From Triticum aestivum (taxonomy: Eukaryota > Streptophyta > Magnoliopsida > Poales > Poaceae), in contig NC_057795.1 of assembly GCF_018294505.1 (NCBI RefSeq), positions 522,293,184-522,357,183 on the forward strand: a DNA stretch of 64,000 bases. Direction: 5' to 3'. Shown piece by piece: positions 23,153-31,619 of the stretch. Position 1 is the first letter of the stretch, and every line of letters begins with the position of its first letter. A program made the translations under genes and the position numbers. The notes beneath the pieces were generated by a model that worked only from the letters and a program-made list of their open reading frames with translations, made no database searches and was not told the origin of the DNA.

Positions 23153-23324
23153 CCATTTGAATTGGTGATGGAGAAATCCGGAGTGAAAACAAGGTCTTTA
23201 GAGCAGACAATGCTACTTGCTGAAGCAGATATCTTGCTGGTTACAGATAGCTCTTCAGAGGAGGATTCAGAGGCAGATGACTAGTCGTATTATCCCCCAG
23301 AGGTGTATGCTCAAACTTGGCAGG
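23153..23324 (+). pseudogene. E2 exon copy 3, with a TAG
   Basis: The acceptor is CGTGTGCATCAG and the length is 172 bases, as in copy 2. It reads PFELVMEKSGVKTRSLEQTM and SSSEEDSEADD, then TAG at 23282-23284 where copy 2 has Gln (CAG), and continues SYYPPEVYAQTW. The CACTA element begins 17 bases after the exon end. Confidence 0.55.
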
Positions 23325-24038
23325 GTTATATTACTCATATACACTACTAGGGAAAACCTTATACACAGAATCTTAGCGGCAGCGTGGTTTAAAAACAGAC
23401 GCTACTGCTAATTAGCAGTAGTGAGCTTCAGAAAAGGGCGCTACTAATATCTAAGTAGCAGTAGCGCTCTAGGTGAAACGAGTGCTACTACTATAATTGC
23501 CACGGTGTTGCCTCCAGGCTAGATATAGTAGTAGCGCCCTTCCAAGGGACACGCTACTGCTAAAGTACTTAGTAGCAGCGTTTTTCCTCAAAACTCGCTA
23601 CTGCTAAGTATCACCGCAACTAATTAAGTTACTCCCATACTGCTAAGCGAACATGGTGTTTACCACCTTAAATATGTTACTTCTCAACCTATCTCGAGCA
23701 CTTGGTCTTCATTGAACTATATGTGTATGATTTGTGGCTGCAATATGAATCCTCGCATGTACCTATATAGGTACAGTGAGGATTCATGTTGACTATTTAG
23801 ATTCTACACAAAAAGATCAATGATGACCAATGCATATTTTTGATGTTTTTACATTGCTTAGACTTAGAGCGTTTTTCCAGGACAAAGCGTTACTGATATT
23901 GGGATAAACAAAAGAAATAACTGCTTCCATTAGAAGTAGCGTTTTTCACTAAAACGCGCTATAGATAAGTTAGCTATAGCGCGTTTTCCTTATGAGCGCT
24001 ACTGGTAGTTCGACTTAACCACCCCCCAGCTCGAAATT

Positions 24039-24380
24039 TTGCTAAGTCCTCCTTTCACCCCCCTGGCCTGTTCCCCTACTCCTGTCGCTGCCGCCCGAGC
24101 CCGAGCCTGCCCTCACCACCACGGCGCGAGCCCGCCCTCAACCTCACCACCGCCGCCCACCGCCGCTCTCGACCACACTGTCGCCGCCCTCGACCTGACC
24201 GCCGCCGCCCTCGACCTCACCACCGTCGCCCAAGCCTGCCCAGGACCGCCGCCTCCCGATCCCGAGCCCGCCCTCGCCGCCCCTACCTCCGTCACCGAGC
24301 ACCTCGCCGCCATCGTCTCTCCCTCTGTAATCCCCCCACCCCTCCCCCACCCCCTCTCTCTTTGCTTAGTTAGTAGATGA
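24039..24380 (+). other. C-rich segment, possible 5' leader of the cargo gene
   Basis: Repeats of CCGCCGCCCTCGACCT encode a Pro/Ala/Asp-rich open frame. It lies upstream of the cargo exons, in the position of a leader or first exon, but composition alone explains the open frame. A GT-bearing donor near the end (CCCTCTGTAATC) is possible. I do not call a protein. Confidence 0.3.
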
Positions 24381-24554
24381 TTTTAGCAGTAGTAGATGTT
24401 AATTTAGGGTTCAGAGATAATGATTTTTAGTAGTAGTGGATATTAATTAGTAGTAGTGATGGTAAACTAGTTGTATAATTAGCTGTAGTAGATGTTAATT
24501 AGTAGTAGATGTCGTAGTAGATGTTAATTAGTAGTAGTAGATGTACTAGTTTCT

Positions 24555-24880
24555 TTCTATTTATAGTAAGTTTATATTTAGTAAGAACGAGTTGAATTAA
24601 TAGAACTAGTTAAGTTTTAGTTGAACTAGTTTATTAAGTAAATTAATAACTAGTTGAACTACTTTATTTCTAGAAATAACTAGTTTTTTTTTCTATTTAT
24701 AGTAAGTTTATATTTAGTAAGAACGAGTTGAATTAATAGAACTAGTTAAGTTTTAGTTGAACTAGTTTATTAAGTAAATTAATAACTAGTTGAACTACTT
24801 TATTTCTAGAAATAACTAGTTTTTTTTTCTATTTATAGTAAGTTTATATTTAGTAAGAACTAGTTGAATTAATAGAACTA
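24555..24880. repeat. 136-bp tandem repeat, about 2.4 copies
   Basis: The sequence TTCTATTTATAGTAAGTTTA recurs at 24555, 24691 and 24827 with exact 136-base spacing. The first two units are almost identical. It is AT-rich with many AACTAGTT palindromes and lies in the presumed first intron of the cargo gene. Confidence 0.9.
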
Positions 24881-25112
24881 GTTGAACATGTCATATTTGT
24901 TGTTATTTTTTAGTTTAAGCAATTATTTCATGTTTTGGTTACACCTCCGAGTGGCCTATGTTTTGCCGGAGTGTTGATTAATTTCCGTTCCGGCAAATTT
25001 CAGGCGCTCGATATGTCCTTTTTTAGCAAAGGTCATGCCGGATTTTTCCGTGAATTCTGGCATGACTTGTGCTAGAATATGTACAAGTTTAATCTTTGAA
25101 TTATGAACGTAG

Positions 25113-26313
25113 GAAGTGTCGTACTCAGATGACGACAGTCTCCCGGGGGAGTGCAACTGGTGCCACGACAATCGAGGTATGTGCGACAGGTTCGTTGAGC
25201 TGGATGAAGATCGGCGCTTCAGCATTAAGCTCGAGGAGACCTTCGATGTTGAAACGGTACGCAACAACGACAAGTGTTTTTTTCGTAATTAAGCATGACT
25301 TCAACTATTTAAACGTGTAATTTTCATCTTTTACAATTCGACTAGCTTATCCCATGCCATGCAAGACGCTATGTCTTGGAGAGGATGGGTTTTGAAGACC
25401 ATGCAAATTTTGAAACAAAGAAAATACACCTAAGGACCCATCATGATATGGCTTTTGAAGTAAATTTGTGCAGTGCTCAGAGCGTAACCCATTTTGGTTG
25501 CCAAAATTGGGAAGCACTTTGCAAAATGTATGGTTTTTATGAGGGTATGATAGTCACCATGGATCTTGGTGATCCTGACATCGAGCAAGACAATATGGAC
25601 ATTTGGGTCCTTGTTGATACGCTTCCGATTGTACCGCTATGTGAGTTTCTCAAACATAGTTATTAACTAATTTATATTGTTTATTTCAAAATAGTTGACA
25701 ACTTTTTTCCATTGACAGCTTATTTTGATTCTTCAAGGACTGTGCGAGAGATGGTAGACAAAACCCACTACACCGATGGATCCGAATTAACTTATAAGGA
25801 GAAAAATCATCTGATCGCATTTTGTACTCTTCTTGATGATTACAATAACTATTATCGAACTCCTCCAAATTATGGTGAATATGTGACACTAGTGCATGTG
25901 TTGAACCACGGTAACTTCTGTGGAGATACCCTGGTAAGATTTTTTTACTATTACGGCATCCGTGCATCTTTTGCATACTTCTAAAACTAGTACATCATTG
26001 CTAACTACGAAGTTATTACTATGTTTTTCAATAGGAACTCCCGATCGATTGTGTGCCTCATCTGATGTATCTGAATGGTCGCCTTACAGTTCTGAACATA
26101 CTGCCAGGTAAATCTAGGGAGCTCACCTGTGCATATCGGATTTCTAAAACCGGTGAACACATGTTCATCAAAGAATGGAAGAAATGTATGGACATCCGCA
26201 AGGAGGTTCTTGGAAGTAACATTCAGCGAAAGGCAAGAATTGGAGACAGGCTAATCTCCATTCTCCACAATGGAGACTCAGGGGCTATCTTGTTTTTTGC
26301 TATTTTACCTTAG
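25113..26313 (+). CDS. CACTA cargo gene, four open exons (B3-like, tentative)
   Basis: Four exons splice in frame without a stop: 25113-25256, 25346-25640, 25719-25933 and 26035-26313. They total about 310 codons and end at TAG. Each intron has GT and AG ends (GTACGC/GACTAG, GTGAGT/TGACAG, GTAAGA/CAATAG). The protein opens with SYSDDDSLPGECNWCH, then IPCHARRYVLERMGFEDHA, a segment with DLGDPDIEQDNMDIWVLVD, a middle YFDSSRTVREMVD and THYTDGSELTYKEKNHL, and a C-terminal VPHLMYLNGRLTVLNI and ARIGDRLISILHNGD. The two beta-rich halves recall the plant B3 DNA-binding fold, but this is a weak resemblance. No initiator ATG lies in the first exon, so an upstream exon is expected. Similar proteins are, to my knowledge, common in Triticeae genomes. 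It may serve the transposon or be a captured gene. Confidence 0.65.
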
Positions 26314-26532
26314 AAAATGTAGTAGGTCTTAATCGAATGTAGTAGGTCCTATGAGGTACAATATGTTTATTATGTGGTAATGTGCTAGAGTTAATAATGA
26401 GGAGTACTTGTGATTACGACTAGTGACCAATTTGCTAAGTTGATCTTGAGGAGGTGTTATATGACAATGATGTATTATGATGATAAGTTGTTAATGATAT
26501 GATGATGATGATGATGATATTATTATATCATT

Positions 26533-26604
26533 GGGTGAAAGAACCGCGGATTAGTTTCAAGTGGATGGACATCCGCTTGAAACTAGTCCATGGTTCTTTC
26601 ACCC
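26533..26604. repeat. 35-bp foldback 3' of the cargo gene
   Basis: Two 35-base arms (26533-26567 and 26570-26604) are reverse complements with four mismatches, separated by two bases. The outer arms read GGGTGAAAGAACC and GGTTCTTTCACCC. It lies just after an ATG-repeat microsatellite (about 26494-26518) and downstream of the cargo stop codon, so it could be transcribed as a hairpin in a 3' UTR. Confidence 0.85.
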
Positions 26605-26933
26605 CGTGATGTAATAACTCATTATGATGTAAAAACAATCTCTAAATTCCTGTTGTATGAAAACTTGTGTAAAGGTGTATGAATACAAGATGAAATAAAA
26701 AAGAAATAAAATACTAAATAATAGTAGTAGCGCGTGCAAGGAGAAGCCCTATTACTAATTACCAGTAGCGCTCTTCTGGAGAAGCGCTACTACTAAGTCA
26801 ATTTAGCAGTAGCGTGGCTCTAGGCACGCTATTGCTAAGCTTTAGCTGTAGCGCCTTATCAGTAGCGCTCCTGCCCGCGCTACTGATAGGCCTAAAACCC
26901 GCGCTGCTGCTAGGCTTTTCCCTAGTAGTAATA

Positions 26934-27540
26934 ATGCATACGTTGTATTGCAATGCTTAGTTTTTACATCATATACAAAATATTGAATGCCATCTCCTTA
27001 GTTGACACATCATATATGCAATTGCCCTCTGCTCACTTCCTTAGTATATAAATCATATATTTGAATTATGTCATGCCATGATGTTTACATAGACAGCATG
27101 TATCTGAATTATGGCATGCCAACCCATTTTCTAAAGACATAATATAGTTATATCATCTCATCCTGTTTACATAGTGACCATATTTTAAATTATGTCATTC
27201 TATCCATGAATTATATCATGCCATCATGTTTCCATCGACGGCATGTTTGTGATTTATGGCATGCCAGACACATCGTATAGTTATATCATGTCATCCTGTT
27301 TACATAGTCATCATATTTTGAAGTATGTCATTCTATCCTGTTTAGTTAGCCATCATACATGTGAAATTGTGTCATGCTATCCTGTTTAATTAGCCATCAT
27401 ATATGTGAAATTATGTCTTGCTATTCTATTTGCTTAGACAACATAAATGTGAATTATTTCATGCCCTGTTTTCTTCCCTACTATCCATTGCACCTGTCTA
27501 TCTTACAATGTCTGTACATTCAATTACTTTTCTTGTTTAT
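26934..27540. repeat. intron with tandem-like 45-bp degenerate repeats
   Basis: Between about 27215 and 27470, units of TGTCATGCTATCCTGTTTA.TTAGCCATCATA..TGTGAAATTA recur at spacing near 43-50 bases. The same vocabulary appears downstream of the other E2 exons. Confidence 0.6.
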
Positions 27541-27543
27541 CAG

Positions 27544-27849
27544 CCATTTCAATTGGAGGGAGTGATGGCAGCATCTGTGGGAGTAAAAAAACGGTCTTCA
27601 GAAAAGATCGTGCTACCTGTCGATGCAGATAGAACCACGGTTGTACTTGCCCAAGAATCAGCCCCACCACACATAGCCCACACTCATGCAGATTGTACCA
27701 CTACCCAGTTGGACAGAGAACCAGCTACACCCCTTCTAACCCCAACCCCAGCAGATAGACACCCAGTTCCCGTTGACACAGCACCGTCTCCACTAAAGAG
27801 CACCCAAACACGAGCAGTTAGTAAGGCAACTGCAGTGCCCAAATCATGA
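27544..27849 (+). CDS. E2 exon copy 4, diverged, Pro/Thr-rich
   Basis: The acceptor is TTGTTTATCAG. The start PFQLEGVMAASVGVKKRSSE matches E2 copies 2 and 3, but the acidic SEEDSE end is replaced by a Pro/Thr-rich segment (SAPPHIAHTHADCTTTQ, then TPLLTPTPADRHPVPVD). The frame stops at TGA 27847-27849. Plus-one reading continues MRTTTPNLKSTLKAEEELF to a possible donor near 27905, so a one-base shift may have created the stop. Confidence 0.45.
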   Translation, partial: PFQLEGVMAASVGVKKRSSEKIVLPVDADRTTVVLAQESAPPHIAHTHADCTTTQLDREPATPLLTPTPADRHPVPVDTAPSPLKSTQTRAVSKATAVPKS

Positions 27850-28376
27850 GGACCACCACTCCGAACCTGAAGTCAACGCTTAAAGCAGAAGAAGAATTGT
27901 TTTCAGGTTAGGTTCCGTAGCTATGGTTCATACTACTTTGCTCTTGCACCAACCAATTTCAAATTTGAAGGATGAAATTGAACCTCCAATGGCGCAACAG
28001 GTATGTTTTAAACCTGTTTCTTCAACGTGTTTGGCTGTTTGCTGTTGTAACTTGCTCTATGTTGATTTCAGTTTCAATTGAATAAACAATTATGTTCTCA
28101 TGCCATGCACATTCAAGTGTTGTCATTGCTGTGTAGTTTGCCACACTTATATTCTGTCTATGCTGCTTTGTCTTAAATAGATATGATTCGAACTGTATCT
28201 ATCTTGATTTGGCAACATAAACTAGAATGATATAGACCATACAGTGACCATACTACATAGATATATGTTTGTTTCATGTTGTTATCCTATCCACCTTACT
28301 ACTGAACTGGTTTACCAAAATGAGTTTCATATACTACATTGTAAACCTGAGATGTGTTTGTTTGTTTCTCTTTTAG

Positions 28377-28815
28377 AACGCGGATAAGATATTGGAGAAG
28401 AGTACCCTGTTATGCAATGGTAAAGGAAGTAATGCAGATAAGGTTCAAGATAGTGAGACATCCCTGTTGATCTCCAAGAAAGCTGATAAAAAACTATATT
28501 GAGGACACTGAGACAACCCCAAAGTCTTGTCTTGATGTAGTGTTCGAGTTACTGGCTACCACTGCTAGCACCAGCTCTTCGAACTCGTTGCCTGAATCAG
28601 TTCGGCTTCTTGAGTCTCAACTTCAAATTGAAAGACATCGATCAGATGTTATGCGACAGGAAGTCGAAGGACTGAGGAAGTCCCTGCAGAACTCAGATGC
28701 ATACTTTCTGGTGCAACAGCAAGCGCTGGAGGACTTAAGCGCCAAACAAGAGAAAGCTAATAAGCTTGCTAAGCATCTTGCCAGCATTATGGGTACCCAG
28801 GATATTGTTTCTTGA
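28377..28815 (+). CDS. terminal coiled-coil exon of the exon-amplified gene
   Basis: The acceptor is TTCTCTTTTAG at 28376. The first part reads NADKILEKSTLL and DSETSLLISKKAD, then a run of six A near 28490 shifts the frame by one base into YIEDTETTPKSCLDVVFELL. The rest is open to TGA 28815. From about 28610 the sequence has coiled-coil periodicity: VRLLESQLQIERHRSDVMRQ, EVEGLRKSLQNS and QQALEDLSAKQEKANKLAKH. There is no membrane segment or catalytic motif. The frameshift could be a sequencing error in a homopolymer. Confidence 0.55.
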
Positions 28816-29095
28816 GCTCTTCTGAAGTGGTTTCAGTTCTGGACTTGTTTTGCTGCGGCGTTTATATGCTGCCGTGTTCCCTATATTTGCACTGGTGGCG
28901 AACTTTGGTGCCCAGTGGATGTAATATGTGTAATAGCCGTGATAGCCTAGTGTAAGTTGCTTGCTTATTTATTTCCTTGTTGTCTTGTTTATTTGTTTGC
29001 TTGCAGTCACCAGTTATGTTTCTGCGGTTTGCTAGTGGCTGCAATAACCTATTTTTTAAAACTAGGCCACAATAACCATGGGCTCATATTTACTA
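28816..29095 (+). other. 3' flank, probable 3' UTR of the coiled-coil gene
   Basis: T/G-rich sequence follows the stop. A GTAAGTTGC and a GCTTGCAG 60 bases apart (about 28952 and 29006) could be an intron in the 3' UTR. No other gene is seen. Confidence 0.35.
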
Positions 29096-29925
29096 TAGTG
29101 ACACTGGACCTACGGGCCGTAGAAATAGTGGGCCTTCTACAGGCCGTATAAACAGTGGGCCTTCTATGGGTCGTATCATCAATGGGCCTTATATGGGCAA
29201 TATGATCGATTGGCCAAACATGGGCCAATAACAGGCCGCATAATGGCCGTAAAGGGGCTAGAGTTGGAATTGTCCATTCATGGGCCGACCATAATGGGCC
29301 ATCGTTAATAGGCTGTATTTCATGACGCTATGAAAACGGCCCAATGTGTTAATGGACCACAAACGGGCCGACTGTAACCACGGGCTGAATTTGGCCCATA
29401 AGCAGAAAATGACAGTAACGGTCTGTAAGTAAACGAATGCTGCAAATGAGCCCAAGAATAGATGGGCTCTGACAAGGCCGAAAGATAACATGGGCTGGAA
29501 ACGGCCCAACGGAATAACGGGTCCATAATGGGTATAAGCTAATACACTGTTCATTACGGGCCAGTTTCACCACGGGCTGTTAATGGGTGTAAAGTAATAC
29601 ACTGTTCATTATGGGCCAGTTTCACCATGGGCCGTTAATAGGCCAAGAGTTACATAGGGCCTCATATGGGACGAAAGACGTCATGGGCCATACATGGGCC
29701 AGAAGTGAAAACGGGATGGAATCATACTGGGTGTCCCAGATGACGCTATTGGGCCTAATTTGGATAGGGCGTAATGGGCCTTGGGTTAGCGGGCTATAAA
29801 TGGGCTATATGCAAACATGCCGTTAACAGGCTTTACATGGGCCGGCCCGCCACCTTTTGACCAAGTCAAACGGGCCGGCCTTTTCACAGGAATGGGCCTC
29901 TGTTGGGCCATGCCACGTGTCGACG
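29096..29925 (+). repeat. strand-biased TGGGCC/GGGCC motif array
   Basis: About 20 GGGCC motifs, mostly ATGGGCC or ACGGGCC, occur in about 830 bases on the plus strand, while the reverse complement GGCCC is rare (about three outside palindromes). Spacing is irregular. A 55-base unit is tandemly repeated around 29541 and 29596. TGGGCC is the core of the plant site II/TCP-type promoter element, but the density suggests a transposon-internal array more than a promoter. Confidence 0.75.
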
Positions 29926-30320
29926 TATCATAGGCGCCTTCTGTCCAATGAGTGGATGACATCTGTCGCAACGGTGAGCCGACACGTGTTTCCTCCAGCC
30001 AATGATGATTTTACACGTGGAAAATCCCCATTGGTCGTGGCTGTTAACGGGTTATCGGATCCAAAACCCGACCGATAGCTTAACGGCGTTCCGTTATGGT
30101 GGATGCCACGTGTCGGTCACCCTTGATGAAAGCACTTCTGTGACGCGCGATTTATCATCATGGAAGTGGACACTTCCATGATGATAATTTTGGTAATGTC
30201 ATGGAACACTTCTACGACAGCACAGGTATGACTATCTTGATTCTGTCATAAATTTGTCATGGATGTACATGCATGACAAAAAACGCGACCTACTGTGACA
30301 AACACGTATCATCACGGAAG
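29926..30320. other. transposon-like end with ACGTG boxes and a 17-bp hairpin
   Basis: Four ACGTG-core boxes occur (CCACGTGTCG near 29912, ACACGTGTTT near 29982, TACACGTGGA near 30013 and CCACGTGTCG near 30107). A perfect 17-base inverted repeat with a two-base loop lies at 30152-30187. The following TGTCATGGATGTACATGCATGACA is also palindromic. This kind of sequence is familiar from ends of Mutator-like elements in Triticeae, but I found no matching opposite end in the window. Confidence 0.5.
30152..30187. repeat. perfect 17-bp palindrome
   Basis: The arms TTATCATCATGGAAGTG and CACTTCCATGATGATAA are separated by GA. Related CACTTCT, GGAACACTTCT and CACGGAAGT motifs surround it. Confidence 0.92.
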
Positions 30321-30394
30321 TTTATTTTTTTAGTGCCTGTGTGGTGAATATTGTATCGAATGAGTGTAATGGTGTGGCTGGTTAATTAATATAA

Positions 30395-30472
30395 GGTGGT
30401 GTTAAAAAAGTATAAATTTGGTCAAACACTTTACAAACGGTTGACGGGAGTAAAAAGGACCAGAGGGAGTAT
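30395..30472. mobile_element. degenerate Stowaway remnant
   Basis: The segment TATAAATTTGGTCAAACACTTTACAAACG...GACCAGAGGGAGTA resembles the right half of a Stowaway MITE (GGTCAAAC interior, GAGGGAGTA end). The left end is not recognisable. Confidence 0.4.
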
Positions 30473-30897
30473 CATGCATGCGGAGTAGGCAAAAAAAATG
30501 CTCATTTATAGCCGGTCGAAGTCTCAAAGGGTGCGACCGCGCGAGGGAGGCGAAGGTCATGGGAGGCGCGACGGTTGACGGAATTAAGTGAAGTTACGTC
30601 TACGCGTTGGCATGGCGTGCGAACAGGCAGAAGCTATACCGTCAGGCCTACGATATGGGTCTAGTAGACATGACATCTAGCGGGTCCCACATAGTTCTCG
30701 AGAACTCTTTGGGGGCTTGGAGCCGTTTATCCACCAGGCAAGCCAGCAACCCCACATCATTCGCACGCCCTACTCGTCCCCGTCTTCTACCTTGCAACAG
30801 TTTGCTCCTAGTAGTCCCGTCCTTTTACATTAGTTCGCTCCCAGTTTTTTTTGCGGCGTACAACAGTTCAACTTCTCCTAAACCTCCTCCAAAATCC

Positions 30898-31619
30898 ATG
30901 GCCTCCCAAATCTCCATGGTCGCCGCTGAGTACCAGGTTAGAGCAATCACCGACGATTAGTTCATCCTCATCTACACACGTGGATCCGCGACGGTGAAAG
31001 CATGGCTTGCTTGCTTCCCACGCATGTTCAACAGTTCAACGGATGAGTGGGTCGCTGGGCTAGATGTTGAGTACACCATAGTCCTGGGACGAGAGAAGGA
31101 TCTAAAGTACAAAGAGAGAAGAAGCCCGCCGTGATCCAGGTTTGCGTACATAATGTTTGCTTGGTCTACCACATATGCCATGCCGATGTTTAGTGCCAGG
31201 ATTTTAAGAACTTCCTCAAGGACAAAAGAGTGAAATTCGTTACTGTAGGCTTTAAGAACGACAGGGATGTCCTGCGTCGGATAGGTCTCATTGTAGGCCA
31301 GCCCTTCGATCTCCATAAGGCAAGCCTGGTGTCCTCCTGTCAACCTTCAATGCTGACCCTGGCAGCAGCTATGATTGATCCTTCGTACGCTAAACTAAAG
31401 AAACCTCATCACTAGTTTCATCATGCATGGGAGTCTAATTCATTAGATGAAGATCACATCCTGTATGCAACAATGGATGCCTACCTTTGTTTAAACATCT
31501 ACAAGGGTTGGATGAAGAAGCAAAGCCCAGTATCCGGTTCAAGCAAAGAAGTGTCGGCGAAGAGGAAGAGGAAGAGGGACGAGGACGAAGTCGAGGACGT
31601 TGACTCGGACTCCGAGTAG
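30898..31619 (+). pseudogene. WRN-like 3'-5' exonuclease, second copy, decayed
   Basis: The copy is homologous to 1581-2299 along its whole length and starts MASQISMVAAEYQ. It has the intact motif I context VAGLDVEYT that the first copy lost by a one-base deletion, and a late YATMD motif III. It is broken by TAG in place of Glu at about codon 20 (30958-30960), a one-base deletion in the AAAGAGAGAAGAAG run near 31119, and a TAG near 31413 before the FHHAW segment. The C-terminal tail (KRKRKRDEDEVEDVDSDSE-like) is retained. The lesions differ from those in copy 1, so the copies decayed independently after duplication. Confidence 0.8.

Larger units (their letters stand above)
23342..26930 (+). 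mobile_element. CACTA DNA transposon carrying a cargo gene
   Basis: The left end is CACTACTAGGGAAAA and the reverse complement of the right end is TACTACTAGGGAAAA, so the final G has mutated. The element is flanked by ATA (23339-23341 and 26931-26933), the 3-bp duplication expected of CACTA elements. Subterminal arrays of AGCAGTAGCGC/GCGCTACTGCTA motifs occupy about 23380-23640 and 26720-26900. At 3.6 kb it lacks a recognisable transposase and is non-autonomous. The body carries a four-exon gene, a 136-bp tandem repeat and a foldback. The uninterrupted target is visible in E2 copy 2 (ACTCATATCGTGCGTATGG). Confidence 0.9.
8451..28815 (+). pseudogene. exon-amplified gene with coiled-coil C-terminus (whole locus)
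   Basis: I do not recognise the protein. The locus is inferred from spaced plus-strand exons with AG acceptors and GT donors. It has E1 exons (8451-8636 and 9455-9619, with a trace ending at 7468), E2 exons (10074-10227, 22701-22872, 23153-23324 and 27544-about 27849) and a terminal coiled-coil exon (28377-28815). E1 copies share an AAPTT..TTA pattern. E2 copies share QPF..VMEKS.V.TRS.EQTML and NSSEEDSE..SY.PPEV.ALTW. Lesions are a TGA in the second E1, a TAG in the third E2, a stop at 27847 and a frameshift in the poly-A run near 28492. A LARD and a CACTA element lie inside. Some exons could be skipped, so a reduced protein is not excluded. Several close relatives elsewhere in the genome would be expected if this is a transposon-carried gene. 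Confidence 0.5.

Noticed and set aside
24113..24350. Gly/Arg-rich minus-strand frames in the CACTA element
   Set aside because: They are mirror frames of a CCGCCG repeat.
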